A stretch of 64,000 nt of DNA from Flavobacteria bacterium BAL38. GTDB taxonomy: Bacteria > Bacteroidota > Bacteroidia > Flavobacteriales > Flavobacteriaceae. The DNA lies in contig AAXX01000001.1 in assembly GCA_000169355.1 (NCBI GenBank), positions 186,001 to 250,000 on the forward strand, in the 5' to 3' direction. Positions 34,310 to 43,306 of the stretch are shown in pieces (position 1 is the stretch's first letter; the number at the start of each line of letters is the position of its first letter). The notes beneath the pieces were generated by a model. It had not been told where the DNA came from and did no database searches. It worked only from the letters and a program-made list of their open reading frames with translations. Position numbers and translations under genes: made by a program.

Positions 34310-35000
34310 TTTGATCTTTTTGTGTGTTTCGTTATCAGGAAATGCACAAACCAAAGACACTACAAAAGTGTTGTATCCTGAACGATATGGTTTACGAATT
34401 GGGGCTGATTTACATAAAATTGCTCAATCGTTTTACGAAAAAGATTACAGAGGTTTTGAAATTGTAGGCGATTATCGTTTAACCAAGCGATTTTATATTG
34501 CTGGCGAAATTGGAAACGAAGATAAAACTGTTGATGACGATCGTTTTAACTTTACTACTAAAGGAACTTATTTTAAAGTTGGGTTTGACTACAATTCGTT
34601 TGAAAACTGGCTCGACATGGAAAATATGATTTACGTTGGAATGCGATACGGAATTAGTAGCTTTGATCATACTTTAAACAGCTACACCATTTTTGACCCT
34701 ACAAATTATTATGGTGAAAACACCGTAATATCTGGTGAAAAATTTAGTGGTTTAAATGCAAGTTGGTTAGAAGTTATTGGTGGTATTAAAGCTGAGTTAT
34801 TCAGTAATGTATATTTAGGTTTTTCGGTTCGATTAAACTATTTAGTATCTAACAAAAAACCAGATAATTTTGATAACCTTTTTATTCCAGGCTACAACAG
34901 AACCTACGATGGAAAATTTGGAGCAGGTTTTAACTACACACTAAGTTATTTCATACCAATTTACAAGAAAAATAAAGCTAAACAGATGTCAATAAAATAA
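34281..35000 (+). CDS. DUF6048 family outer-membrane-like protein
   Basis: A 239-residue protein with signal peptide (FLCVSLSGNAQ). The mature part alternates beta strands with aromatic edges (GLRIGADLHKIAQSFYEKDYRGFEIVGDYRL, YVGMRYGISSF), as in small outer-membrane barrels, and ends in a strand. The start could be the ATG at 34281 or 34290; both lie within the end of the DUF6452 gene, giving translational coupling. The stop at 35000 is followed by a terminator. Function unknown. Confidence 0.82.
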   Translation: MKYMLKYIFSLIFLCVSLSGNAQTKDTTKVLYPERYGLRIGADLHKIAQSFYEKDYRGFEIVGDYRLTKRFYIAGEIGNEDKTVDDDRFNFTTKGTYFKVGFDYNSFENWLDMENMIYVGMRYGISSFDHTLNSYTIFDPTNYYGENTVISGEKFSGLNASWLEVIGGIKAELFSNVYLGFSVRLNYLVSNKKPDNFDNLFIPGYNRTYDGKFGAGFNYTLSYFIPIYKKNKAKQMSIK

Positions 35001-35003
35001 ACT

Positions 35004-35029
35004 AAAACCTCATTAATTGAGGTTTTTTT
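35004..35029 (+). terminator. Terminator of the DUF6452-DUF6048 operon
   Basis: The stem AAAACCTCA / TGAGGTTTT with a 5-base loop ends in a T run. Confidence 0.82.
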
Positions 35030-35196
35030 ATGCCTTATTTTAAATTCTAAGTATATTATGTTACTTTTGAAAACAACAATTTATCCATCCATATTTTCAC
35101 TTTAGTGGTTTAAAATCTATTAAAATTTTAATTTATTTTTACGAATATCAAATTAAAAATTATGGGATAGTAATAAAATTAAGAAAAAAAATATAA

Positions 35197-35204
35197 TATA
35201 TTTG
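35197..35204 (+). promoter_or_regulatory. -7 box of the Ntn hydrolase gene
   Basis: TATATTTG fits TAnnTTTG and lies 43 bases before the ATG at 35247. No clear -33 TTG is seen. Confidence 0.45.
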
Positions 35205-35246
35205 AAAACATTAAAATCAAACAACTCTCAATTAACAAATAACATC

Positions 35247-36386
35247 ATGAAAATAAATTATATAATTAGAAATAGTATTATAACAATTCTTGTATTCTCC
35301 TTATTCTCTTCTCCGATTTATGGTTGTACTGGAATTACTTTACTATCAAAAGATGGCGGTGTAGTTGTAGCTAGAACTGTTGAATGGGCATTGAATGACG
35401 CACAACATAACAAAATTTTAATTGTTCCAAGAAATAAAGAATTTAAAGCCCAAACTCCAGCGGGATTTAATGGTAAAAATTGGAAAGGAAAATATGGTTT
35501 TGTAACACTTACTGCTTACGGACAACCTTATGGACCTGATGGATTAAACGAAGAAGGATTGTATGTTGGGGTTTACTATTTACCCGGATTTGCTGAATAT
35601 GCAGTTTATGACAGTAATAATGCTTCAAAATCTATGAGTGTTGGAGATTTAATGCAATGGATGCTTTCTTCATTTAAAACTGTAGATGAAGTTATATTAC
35701 ATTTAAAAGATGTAGTTGTTGTTAGCGTTGAAAACAAAGATTTTGGTGGTGCTGAACTTCCTTTTCACTTTAAAATTGTAGATCCTAGCGGAAACAGTAG
35801 AATAATTGAAATTGTAAACAAAGGTGAAGTTAAAATTTACAAACCTTATTTAGGTGTCATTACAAATTCACCAACTTATGATTGGCACATTATAAATCAA
35901 AGAAATTATTTAAATCTTTCTACTAATCCTAACCAACAAAAAAGCTTTGGTAATTATGAATTAAATCCAATTGGAGGAGGTTCTGGTTTTATAGGATTAC
36001 CTGGAGATTTTACTCCACCATCTAGATTTGTAAGAGCCGCAGCTTTTACTGCTTCATGTAGACCTCTAGACACATCATTAGATGCCGTTTTTGAATCATT
36101 TAGAATACTAGATAATTTTAATATTCCACTTGGCGCACAAGTACCTGCAGAAAAGCTACCAACCGATATTGTGAGCGCAACTCAAGTAACTTCTTCTTGT
36201 GATTTAAAAGAAAAAGTTTATTATTATCATACCATGTGGAATAGAGAAGTAAGAAAAATTGACCTTAAATTGATTGACTTCTCTGAAATAAAAGAACAAA
36301 TAATCGATGATGATGTAAAGAAAGAAAACACCATAAAAGATGTAACACCACAACATTCGAAAAGAAAAAAAGCAAGTAAAAAATAG
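35247..36386 (+). CDS. Linear amide C-N hydrolase, choloylglycine hydrolase family
   Basis: The start is the ATG at 35247; an upstream in-frame TTG lies in the -7 box. A signal peptide ends at PIYG, leaving Cys as the new N-terminus (CTGITLLSKDGG), the catalytic nucleophile of Ntn hydrolases. Further marks are ARTVEWAL, GPDGLNEEGLYVGVYYLPG and LGVITNSPTYDWH. The family includes bile salt hydrolases and penicillin V acylases; the native substrate is open (N-acyl homoserine lactone or other amides possible). A C-terminal Lys-rich tail is unusual. It is 21 bases before the PsiE-like gene. Confidence 0.87.
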   Translation: MKINYIIRNSIITILVFSLFSSPIYGCTGITLLSKDGGVVVARTVEWALNDAQHNKILIVPRNKEFKAQTPAGFNGKNWKGKYGFVTLTAYGQPYGPDGLNEEGLYVGVYYLPGFAEYAVYDSNNASKSMSVGDLMQWMLSSFKTVDEVILHLKDVVVVSVENKDFGGAELPFHFKIVDPSGNSRIIEIVNKGEVKIYKPYLGVITNSPTYDWHIINQRNYLNLSTNPNQQKSFGNYELNPIGGGSGFIGLPGDFTPPSRFVRAAAFTASCRPLDTSLDAVFESFRILDNFNIPLGAQVPAEKLPTDIVSATQVTSSCDLKEKVYYYHTMWNREVRKIDLKLIDFSEIKEQIIDDDVKKENTIKDVTPQHSKRKKASKK

Positions 36387-36407
36387 TTTGAAATTAAAAT
36401 TAAAGCA

Positions 36408-36860
36408 ATGAATATTATAGATAAAATAATTCACTTCACAGAAAAGACAATTTATTACATCTTATCAATTCTAATACTTTTGTTTGTGATATACGAAGTA
36501 GTAGATTTAATTAATTTATTTTATAATGAAGTTAGTAATGCTTCCATTATAGATCATAAATCAATTGCGCTTACAGGTGTTCCTTTATTCTTTAACATAA
36601 TAATTGCATTAGAAATCCTTGAAACATTTAAAGGAGATAATGAAAATATTTTACGCAAAGTAAAAATCATTTTGTTAGTTGCATTAACCGCAATTTCAAG
36701 AAAAGTAATTATAATGGATGTTAAGCATGTTGGGTTTGAAACAGAAATTGGTATTTCAATTTTAATACTTACAATTTGTATTGGTTATTTAATACTTAAC
36801 AACAATAAATTCAATAAGAAATTCATCACAAATAAAAGCATTACAGAGAATAAGGATTAA
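36408..36860 (+). CDS. PsiE-family membrane protein
   Basis: A 150-residue protein with four predicted membrane helices (about residues 14-36, 49-70, 84-102, 111-130). The loop GVPLFFNIIIALEILETFKGD and ALTAISRKVIIMD resemble the phosphate-starvation-inducible PsiE family. Its role is unknown. It is close behind the Ntn hydrolase gene and ends before a bidirectional terminator, so it may be the second gene of that transcript. Confidence 0.72.
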   Translation: MNIIDKIIHFTEKTIYYILSILILLFVIYEVVDLINLFYNEVSNASIIDHKSIALTGVPLFFNIIIALEILETFKGDNENILRKVKIILLVALTAISRKVIIMDVKHVGFETEIGISILILTICIGYLILNNNKFNKKFITNKSITENKD

Positions 36861-36890
36861 ATTTAATAGATAAAATTTAATCGAATTCAA

Positions 36891-36921
36891 TAAAAAAATC
36901 CAGAGCTAGCTCTGGATTTTT
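36891..36921. terminator. Bidirectional terminator
   Basis: AAAATCCAGAGC / GCTCTGGATTTT form a near-perfect palindrome with a T tract on each strand, between convergent genes. Confidence 0.88.
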
Positions 36922-37155
36922 TTATTGAATTTCTTTTACACCTTTTATAAAAAGCCACTTCATAAATATCTTTTCACCTGAAGGTGTTTTAATTGCTTGG
37001 AACTTTGGTGCTAAAAGTAACGCGACCATAAATGAAGTCATAGGAACCCAAAGACCATTCAAATGGGTGAATTTGTCTACTAAAAACAAAGTTGGCAAAT
37101 AAATCACCGTAAATCCTAAGAAGTTATATAAGAATGATTTTACTTTTTTACTCAT
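36922..37155 (-). CDS. Small two-helix membrane protein
   Basis: A 77-residue protein with two membrane helices (about residues 10-26 and 35-50: FLGFTVIYLPTLFLV, WVPMTSFMVALLLAP). It starts MSKKVKSF and has a basic loop after the second helix. I do not recognise a family with confidence. It is followed by a terminator and preceded by a palindromic repeat at 37200-37259, which separates it from the RNA methyltransferase gene upstream. Confidence 0.65.
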   Translation of the reverse strand: MSKKVKSFLYNFLGFTVIYLPTLFLVDKFTHLNGLWVPMTSFMVALLLAPKFQAIKTPSGEKIFMKWLFIKGVKEIQ

Positions 37156-37199
37156 TGTATTTTTGTTTAATTGATAAATTGTTGAATTGAAAACGCATC

Positions 37200-37259
37200 T
37201 GTCATTCTGAACTCGTTTCAGAATCTATCTAGAGAAGCTGAAACGAGTTCAGCTTGACA
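37200..37259. repeat. Full-length palindromic TGTCATTCTGAA repeat
   Basis: The 60 bases run TGTCATTCTGAACTCGTTTC ... GAAACGAGTTCAGCTTGACA and fold into one long hairpin with 17-19 bp near-continuous pairing. It is the most complete copy of the family also found at 1623 (in icmF) and 11062. It lies 8 bases beyond the stop of the RNA methyltransferase gene. Confidence 0.85.
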
Positions 37260-37266
37260 AAAAATG

Positions 37267-38430
37267 TTACTCTTCAGTATTCATGTATTTCCCTTTTTTA
37301 CTACCTTCATACATTTGGTATTTCACTAAACGCGCTTCTAACTTTCCGTTAAAAAGTTTAATTTTTCTGCTTGGCTTTAAACCTACAAACTTTAAAGCTT
37401 CTAAATTTGCAGTAATAAACCAAGCATTGGTATTGGGATAATTTTGTTTTAACGTATCTCCTATTTCTCTATAAAAACGCTCCATATCAATATCCAAACG
37501 TTCTCCATAAGGCGGATTGAATACCATATGTAACGGTCCTTCGGTTTCCTTTTTAGAATCGAAGAAATTTTCGTTGGTAATCGTAATGTATTCGTCTAAA
37601 TTGGCATTTTTTACATTATCTTTTGCTTTAGAAACAGCACTTGGCGCTTTGTCATAGCCTGTAATAGTATAATGAAATTCGCGTGTTTTCTTTAATAACG
37701 ATTCTAAAATGTTATCAAACAATTCAGCATCCCAATCTTTCCATTTCTCAAAACCAAATTCCTTACGATTAATATTCGCTGGAACGTTGCAAGCAATCAT
37801 CGCCGCTTCGGCTAAAATAGTTCCCGAACCACACATAGGATCTAAGAAATGACTTTTTCCTTCCCAACCAGCTAAAATCAACATTCCAGCCGCTAAAACT
37901 TCGTTGATTGGTGCAATATTCGTAGCCGTACGATATCCTCTATGGTGTAACGAAGCGCCTGAAGAATCTAACGAAACCGTCACATTATCTCTATCAATAT
38001 GCACGTGAATTTGTAAATCTGGAAAATCTTTATCGATACTTGGACGCTTTCCGTTCAAATCCCTAAATTGATCTACAATCGCATCTTTAGTCTTCAAAGC
38101 TACAAACTGACTGTGGTTAAAATTTTCTGAATGTAAGGTAGTATCAACTAAAAACGTATTGTGTTCGGTTAAATAATCCGACCAATCAATCGCTCTAATA
38201 CCTTCATACAAGGCTTTGTCGTTATGTGCTTTAAAAGTTTTAATAGGTTTCAAAATTTTTAAAGCAGTACGAAGTGCCAAATTGGCTTTGTACATAAATC
38301 CTTTATCGCCTTTAAAACTTACTACACGCGTACCAATTTCCACTTGTTGTGCGCCAAGAATCTGAAGTTCTCTCGCTAATATTTCTTCAAAACCAAAGAA
38401 GGTTTTGGCTGTCATTTTATAATTTTCCAT
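37267..38430 (-). CDS. THUMP-domain RNA methyltransferase (RlmL/YcbY N-terminal type)
   Basis: A 387-residue enzyme. Residues about 1-155 are the ferredoxin-like and THUMP region (FGFEEILARELQILG, EGIRAIDWSDYL). The methyltransferase has LDPMCGSGTILAEAAMIACN near residue 190, and catalytic NPPYGERL near residue 305. This matches the N2-guanine half of RlmL. It lacks the RlmK half, as in most Bacteroidota. It should modify 23S rRNA; the exact site is inferred. Confidence 0.88.
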   Translation of the reverse strand: MENYKMTAKTFFGFEEILARELQILGAQQVEIGTRVVSFKGDKGFMYKANLALRTALKILKPIKTFKAHNDKALYEGIRAIDWSDYLTEHNTFLVDTTLHSENFNHSQFVALKTKDAIVDQFRDLNGKRPSIDKDFPDLQIHVHIDRDNVTVSLDSSGASLHHRGYRTATNIAPINEVLAAGMLILAGWEGKSHFLDPMCGSGTILAEAAMIACNVPANINRKEFGFEKWKDWDAELFDNILESLLKKTREFHYTITGYDKAPSAVSKAKDNVKNANLDEYITITNENFFDSKKETEGPLHMVFNPPYGERLDIDMERFYREIGDTLKQNYPNTNAWFITANLEALKFVGLKPSRKIKLFNGKLEARLVKYQMYEGSKKGKYMNTEE

Positions 38431-38540
38431 TCTTCAATTTCAAGTTCAATTGCAAAAATCAACCGCAATCGCAATAATTAGGGTATTCTTGTGCAAAAAT
38501 ACATTAAATTTGCTACTTGAAAGAAACGAATTCAGAATTA

Positions 38541-39284
38541 ATGTCAGAAACACAAAAGACTTCAACAGAAAATTGGTTTGCCTCTTGGTTTGATACCGAA
38601 TATTATCATATTTTATACAAGGAACGCAACGACGAAGAAGCGCAATTGTTAATGGATAATTTAACGCATTATTTAAACCTTCCAGAAGATGCTAAAATAT
38701 TAGATTTAGCTTGTGGAAAAGGACGTCATGCTATTTACTTGAACTCTTTAGATTATAATGTAACTGGTGCCGATTTATCTGAAAATAGTATTGCAGAAGC
38801 AACAAAATTTGCTAACAATAAATTGCAATTTAAAGTTCATGATATGCGTGAACCTTTTGAAGAAAAATACGATGCCATTTTTAATTTGTTTACGAGTTTT
38901 GGCTATTTTGAAGATGATGCCGATAATTTTAAAACCATAAAAGCAATTCATAACAGTTTAACGGAAACAGGTTTTGCTGTAATCGATTTTATGAATGTAG
39001 ATTATGTGTTGGATAATTTAGTTGCCGATGAAATAAAAACGGTAGACGGAATTGATTTTCACATTAAACGTTATTTAAAAGACGGACACATTTATAAAGA
39101 AATTGAATTCGAAGATAAAGGTGAAAAATTTCATTTCACCGAAAAAGTACAAGCCCTTCGCTTAGAAGATTTTGAAAAAATAATGGAAGAAGCTGGTATT
39201 TTTTTATTGGATATTTTTGGCGATTATAAATTGCGAAAATTCTATAAAACACAATCAGAACGTTTAATTATGATATTTAAATAA
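38541..39284 (+). CDS. Class I SAM-dependent methyltransferase
   Basis: The start is the ATG at 38541; an upstream in-frame TTG is less likely. A 247-residue protein with NWFASWFDTEYYHILYKERN at the start, motif I LDLACGKGRHAIYL near residue 53, and an FNLFTSFGYFEDD segment near residue 115. This combination is common in Bacteroidota; the substrate is unknown. A -7 box TAAATTTG is at 38505-38512. Its stop codon overlaps the ATG of the ZIP gene by one base. Confidence 0.85.
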   Translation: MSETQKTSTENWFASWFDTEYYHILYKERNDEEAQLLMDNLTHYLNLPEDAKILDLACGKGRHAIYLNSLDYNVTGADLSENSIAEATKFANNKLQFKVHDMREPFEEKYDAIFNLFTSFGYFEDDADNFKTIKAIHNSLTETGFAVIDFMNVDYVLDNLVADEIKTVDGIDFHIKRYLKDGHIYKEIEFEDKGEKFHFTEKVQALRLEDFEKIMEEAGIFLLDIFGDYKLRKFYKTQSERLIMIFK

Positions 39285-40018
39285 TGCACTATATTATCAC
39301 CTTTTCAGCTGTTATTTTAGGGTTTTTAATCGCTTTGTTTTTAAAACCGCAAAAGAAAAAAAACATCAAATTACTATTAGCATTTAGTGGTGCGTTTTTA
39401 CTTTCGCTTACTGTTTTACATTTATTACCCGAATTATTTAGCGAAGGACATAATCACGTTCATGAAGGAGAAGAAACACATGCCACTTTACCTGTTGGTG
39501 TTTTCATTATGATTGGAATTTTATTCCAAATCTTACTAGAATTTTTCTCTAAAGGTGCAGAACACGGTCATGTTCATGTTCATACAGACGAACATAACGA
39601 ATTGCATCAAATTCCGTGGTTATTATTTATTAGTTTGTGTATTCATGCTTTGTTAGAAGGTTTTCCAATTCACGACAATAATAATTTAGCATACGGAATT
39701 GCAGTTCACCACTTCCCTATTGCTATCATTTTGACCTTGTTTTTCGTAAATGCGAAGATGAATAAAATGATGATTTTTGCATTTATGTTTTCATTTGCTT
39801 TAATGACACCACTAGGAACTTTATTAGCGGAACAAATGCATTTTGCCCAACATTACTCAAAAGAAATCTCGGCTATTGTAGTTGGAATTTTATTTCATAT
39901 TTCTTCTACAATTATTTTTGAAAGTAATGAAGGACATAAATTCAATTTGGCCAAAATTACCATGATTGTATTTGGTTTTGTTTTAGCCTACATTATTGAA
40001 ATGGGACATTCGCATTAA
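39284..40018 (+). CDS. ZIP-family divalent metal transporter
   Basis: A 244-residue membrane protein of about eight helices. A first His-rich loop (EGHNHVHEGEETHA) and a second (EHGHVHVHTDEHNELH) lie between helices. The metal-site helices read SLCIHALLEGFPIH and AVHHFPIAIIL, the ZIP signature of HxxxEG and HH pattern. It should carry zinc or another divalent cation into the cell. Start codon overlaps the stop of the methyltransferase gene. Confidence 0.87.
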   Translation: MHYIITFSAVILGFLIALFLKPQKKKNIKLLLAFSGAFLLSLTVLHLLPELFSEGHNHVHEGEETHATLPVGVFIMIGILFQILLEFFSKGAEHGHVHVHTDEHNELHQIPWLLFISLCIHALLEGFPIHDNNNLAYGIAVHHFPIAIILTLFFVNAKMNKMMIFAFMFSFALMTPLGTLLAEQMHFAQHYSKEISAIVVGILFHISSTIIFESNEGHKFNLAKITMIVFGFVLAYIIEMGHSH

Positions 40019-40084
40019 AAAGTAGATTACATAAATCATAAATAGTTTTTAGTTAAATTTGAAGAACATTTAAAAATAAATAAT

Positions 40085-40465
40085 ATGGGATTATTTTCTG
40101 CGCTACTTGGCAATGCAGGTGCTGTAAATCAGGAAACTTTAGTTAAAGATTATGGCAAACTTTTAATTACGGATGAAGAAATTGAATTGGGCTTTAAATT
40201 AATCCGAGATACATTTATTTTTACCAACAAACGACTAATTCTAATTGAAAAACAAGGGATTACAGGTAGCAAAATAGAATATAAATCCATCACATACAAA
40301 AGCATTTCACGTTTCAGCGTTGAAACTGCCGGGACTTTTGACTTAGAAGCCGAATTAAAAATTTGGGTTTCCAGCGAGGCAAATCCGAGTATTGTGAAAC
40401 AATTCAATAAATCTGTTAATGTGTATGATGTGCAGAATGTTTTGGCACATCATGTTTTAAAATAA
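40085..40465 (+). CDS. PH-domain protein (bPH type)
   Basis: A 126-residue cytosolic protein made of one bacterial PH domain. Marks are IELGFKLIRDTFIFTNKRLILIEKQGITGSKIEYKSI, the typical strand pairs with TNKRLI, and a C-terminal helix VQNVLAHHVLK. The function of these domains is poorly known. It is 4 bases before murQ, so the two are likely co-transcribed. Confidence 0.82.
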   Translation: MGLFSALLGNAGAVNQETLVKDYGKLLITDEEIELGFKLIRDTFIFTNKRLILIEKQGITGSKIEYKSITYKSISRFSVETAGTFDLEAELKIWVSSEANPSIVKQFNKSVNVYDVQNVLAHHVLK

Positions 40466-40469
40466 TCGC

Positions 40470-41288
40470 ATGAACTTTACCAAAACTACTGAACAAGCTT
40501 CCAAATACGAACATTTAGAAAAAATGTCGGTAACTGATTTGTTAACCAATATCAACAACGAAGATAAAACCGTTCCGTTAGCAGTAGAAAAAGCATTGCC
40601 ACAAATTGAAAAATTAGTGACTGAAATTGTTTCGAAAATGAAACAAGGTGGTCGTTTGTTTTATATTGGAGCCGGAACTTCGGGACGTTTAGGAATTGTA
40701 GATGCTTCAGAATGTCCACCAACTTTTGGAGTTCCGTTTGATTTGGTAATCGGAATTATTGCAGGTGGTGATACTGCCATTAGGAAAGCAGTTGAATTTG
40801 CCGAAGACGACAAAGAACAAGCTTGGAAAGATTTACAACAATGGAATATCAATGAAAATGATGTTGTAGTTGGAATTGCCGCTTCGGGAACTACACCTTA
40901 TGTAATTGTTGGATTAGAAATGTGTAATCAAAACAACATCAGCACAGGAAGTATCAGTTGTAATGCCGAAAGTCCGATATCCAAAACGGCTAAATTTCCT
41001 ATTGATGTGGTAGTTGGACCTGAATTCGTAACGGGAAGTTCGCGCATGAAAGCGGGAACGGCTCAAAAATTAGTTTTAAATATGATTTCGACCGCAACTA
41101 TGATTCAATTAGGGAAGGTAAAAGGCAACAAAATGGTCGATATGCAATTGAGCAACACTAAATTAATTGATAGAGGTACGAGAATGATTATGGAGGAAAT
41201 CCCGGTTAGTTATGAAGATGCCAACCAACTTTTAAAAACACATGGAAGTGTTAGAAATGCAGTAAATTTTTACAATAATAATAAATAA
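40470..41288 (+). CDS. murQ: N-acetylmuramic acid 6-phosphate etherase
   Basis: A 272-residue SIS-domain enzyme that cleaves the lactyl ether of MurNAc-6-P in cell wall recycling. Marks are GGRLFYIGAGTSGRLGIVDASECPPTFGVP near residues 60-90, IIAGGDTAIRKAVEFAEDD, ASGTTPYVI and GSSRMKAGTAQKLVLNMIST. It lacks the C-terminal UBA-like extension found in E. coli MurQ (about 298 residues), which is usual in Flavobacteriia. No MurNAc kinase or phosphotransferase gene is nearby. Confidence 0.94.
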   Translation: MNFTKTTEQASKYEHLEKMSVTDLLTNINNEDKTVPLAVEKALPQIEKLVTEIVSKMKQGGRLFYIGAGTSGRLGIVDASECPPTFGVPFDLVIGIIAGGDTAIRKAVEFAEDDKEQAWKDLQQWNINENDVVVGIAASGTTPYVIVGLEMCNQNNISTGSISCNAESPISKTAKFPIDVVVGPEFVTGSSRMKAGTAQKLVLNMISTATMIQLGKVKGNKMVDMQLSNTKLIDRGTRMIMEEIPVSYEDANQLLKTHGSVRNAVNFYNNNK

Positions 41289-41298
41289 AAAATAGAAA

Positions 41299-41763
41299 AT
41301 GAAAAAATTATTTTTATTCTTATGCGTATTTTGTTTTACGATATCTTTTGCTCAAAAATTAGAATACAACAATGGTAAAATTTTTCAAGATGGTGAGCAA
41401 ATATCTTCTTTTGAAACAAAGAAAGTATTGGCTTCCGATTTAAAAGCATTGCATTTATTTAAAAAAGCAAAATCGAAAGAATCGTTAGGAGGATTCATTT
41501 TAGGATTAGGAATTGGAGGAACTGTTGCTGATTTAGTAATGGGATTAACTTCTGATGTAAAATATCCAACTGCCATAACTTATGTTGGTGTTGGATTAAT
41601 GGCTGTATCTATTCCAATTTTATCAGGAAGAAAGAAAATGGTTCAAGAAAGTGTTGATATTTATAATGCTGGACTACAAGAACAAAAGAAAACATTAGGC
41701 GACAATTTTGAGTTGAATATTGTAAATAATTCAAACGGAGTTGGTCTTCAAATTAATTTCTAA
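41299..41763 (+). CDS. Exported membrane protein of unknown function
   Basis: A 154-residue protein with signal peptide (FCFTISFAQ). Two hydrophobic stretches follow (about residues 60-80, GGFILGLGIGGTVADLVMG, and 93-110, ITYVGVGLMAVSIPIL). The end is GVGLQINF. No known family is recognised. It starts 10 bases after murQ and its stop overlaps the start of the DUF6095 gene by one base, so it is part of the same operon. Confidence 0.65.
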   Translation: MKKLFLFLCVFCFTISFAQKLEYNNGKIFQDGEQISSFETKKVLASDLKALHLFKKAKSKESLGGFILGLGIGGTVADLVMGLTSDVKYPTAITYVGVGLMAVSIPILSGRKKMVQESVDIYNAGLQEQKKTLGDNFELNIVNNSNGVGLQINF

Positions 41764-41996
41764 TGGCAACCGATAAAAACATATTAGCAAAAGGTATTAA
41801 ATATCTTTCAGGTGCGTTACCTTTACTATTTCTTGGTCCAATAATTATTAATAGTGCTTTTAAAAACGAAGGAAGTCCATTATATCCTTATGTTTTAGGA
41901 TTGGGAATCATAATTGCTTTAGCGGCAATGTTTTTAATTTTTAAAGGAATCACTACCTTGGTTAAAAGCATGTTTGACGGCGATAAACAAGGGTAA
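41763..41996 (+). CDS. DUF6095 family membrane protein
   Basis: A 77-residue protein with two membrane helices (about residues 13-31, GIKYLSGALPLLFLGPIII, and 44-66, VLGLGIIIALAAMFLIFKGI). Length and pattern fit DUF6095. The function is unknown. Its ATG overlaps the stop of the preceding gene (TAATG). Confidence 0.75.
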   Translation: MATDKNILAKGIKYLSGALPLLFLGPIIINSAFKNEGSPLYPYVLGLGIIIALAAMFLIFKGITTLVKSMFDGDKQG

Positions 41997-41998
41997 TA

Positions 41999-42046
41999 AC
42001 AAGTTCAATATCAAGTTCAAAATCAATAACAATTTCAAAATCAAAT
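41999..42046. repeat. Low-complexity CAAGTTCAA-type repeat
   Basis: Imperfect short units (AAGTTCAATATCAAGTTCAA, then AATTTCAAAATCAAA) follow each other in the gap. Similar units occur at 31500-31522, 38437-38460 and 49822-49858. Confidence 0.55.
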
Positions 42047-42433
42047 ATGAAATTCAAAGTACAACATTCTATTTGTAGTTTAATACTACTTACATTGCTA
42101 ACTTCTTGCTACAATCAAGAGCGTAATTGTAGTGATTTTAAAACTGGGAAATTTTCATCAGAAACCGAAATTGAAGGTAAAAAATATACGAGTACTTTTG
42201 AACGAAATGATTCTATTCAAATAGAAACCTACGAAGGAAAAATAGACACTTTTAAAGTACGATGGACCAATGATTGCGAATATATAATGCAAAATATAAA
42301 TCCAAAAAACCGTGAAGAGAAAAAACCAGTTCAAATGAAAATTTTGACTACAAATTCAAACTCATATAGTTTTGAATATTCTTTTGTAGGCGATTCAAAA
42401 AAACAACGCGGAACTGTTACAAAACTAAACTAA
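42047..42433 (+). CDS. Small lipoprotein of unknown function
   Basis: A 128-residue lipoprotein (lipobox LTSC at about residue 21). The mature part starts NCSDFKTGKFSSETEIEGKKYTS and ends in a beta-rich tail. Homologues of this type are often labelled 'DNA topoisomerase IV' by error in flavobacterial genomes; nothing in the sequence supports such activity. The function is unknown. It is followed at 42469 by the TerC-family gene. Confidence 0.72.
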   Translation: MKFKVQHSICSLILLTLLTSCYNQERNCSDFKTGKFSSETEIEGKKYTSTFERNDSIQIETYEGKIDTFKVRWTNDCEYIMQNINPKNREEKKPVQMKILTTNSNSYSFEYSFVGDSKKQRGTVTKLN

Positions 42434-42468
42434 TCAAGGTATAATTAGTTGTAAAACCAAAACAAAAA

Positions 42469-43239
42469 ATGGAAGTATTTTTAAATCCAGATGCCTGGAT
42501 AGCGCTTTTAACCTTAACCTTTTTAGAAATCATTTTAGGCATCGATAACATCATTTTTATATCAATTGTTACCGGAAAATTACCTCAAGAAAAGCGTAAA
42601 AAAGCTACCCAATTAGGAATGTTCTTAGCAATGTTCATGCGGATAGCCTTACTTTTCGGAATCACACTTTTAATTGCAATGAAAGCGCCTTGGTTTAGCT
42701 TTGATTTTGGTTGGTTCTCAGCAGATATTACAGGTCAAGCCTTAATTTTATTGTTAGGCGGATTATTCTTAATCTACAAAAGCACCAAAGAAATCCATGA
42801 AAAAGTAGACCATAAAGGTGAAGAAGAAAAAGAAATAAAAACTTCGGCAAGCAATTCATTTGGAAGTGTTATTGGTCAAATTTTATTAATCGACATCATT
42901 TTCTCTGTAGATAGTATCTTAACTGCGGTAGGTATGACAAACGGAATTGAAGGTGCTTTATTAATTATGATTTGTGCCGTTGTAATTTCTGTTGGCGTAA
43001 TGATGTTATTTGCGGTTCCTGTTGGGAATTTCGTAAATACGAATCCTTCTATTCAAATCTTAGGTTTAGCGTTCTTAATCTTAATCGGATTTATGTTAAT
43101 TACCGAAAGTATGCACTTATCAAATGCTGAATTAGCCGGACAACACGTTGGTGCTGTTCCTAAAGGGTATTTGTATTTTGCGATTGCCTTCTCATTAACT
43201 GTGGAGTTTATCAATATGAAACTGCGTAAGAAAAACTAA
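42469..43239 (+). CDS. TerC-family integral membrane protein
   Basis: A 256-residue protein with seven membrane helices. The signature EIILGIDNIIFISI with acidic residues in the first helix and LIDIIFSVDSILTAVGM in a later helix is diagnostic of TerC. Family members are linked to tellurium resistance or manganese export to aid secreted enzyme metallation; here the role is inferred. Ends in a bidirectional terminator. Confidence 0.9.
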   Translation: MEVFLNPDAWIALLTLTFLEIILGIDNIIFISIVTGKLPQEKRKKATQLGMFLAMFMRIALLFGITLLIAMKAPWFSFDFGWFSADITGQALILLLGGLFLIYKSTKEIHEKVDHKGEEEKEIKTSASNSFGSVIGQILLIDIIFSVDSILTAVGMTNGIEGALLIMICAVVISVGVMMLFAVPVGNFVNTNPSIQILGLAFLILIGFMLITESMHLSNAELAGQHVGAVPKGYLYFAIAFSLTVEFINMKLRKKN

Positions 43240-43256
43240 TTATAAAATTATTGAAT

Positions 43257-43289
43257 AAAAAATGTCCCGATATTTTTGGGACATTTTTA
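43257..43289. terminator. Bidirectional terminator between terC-like gene and fhs
   Basis: AAAATGTCCC / GGGACATTTT with a 9-base loop, with T tracts on each strand. Confidence 0.85.
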
Positions 43290-43306
43290 TTTATAGAATA
43301 TAAGTT

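Noticed and set aside
36204..36434. Antisense frames such as the one across the Ntn hydrolase end, and similar frames inside rocD, fhs, parC, accC and crtI
   Set aside because: They lie wholly inside strong genes, lack signal or domain sense, and follow from the low GC content and codon bias of the opposite strand.
42047..42433. Labelling the small lipoprotein as a DNA topoisomerase IV subunit
   Set aside because: It is a 128-residue lipoprotein with no topoisomerase motif; the true parC and parE are at 45096-49729.
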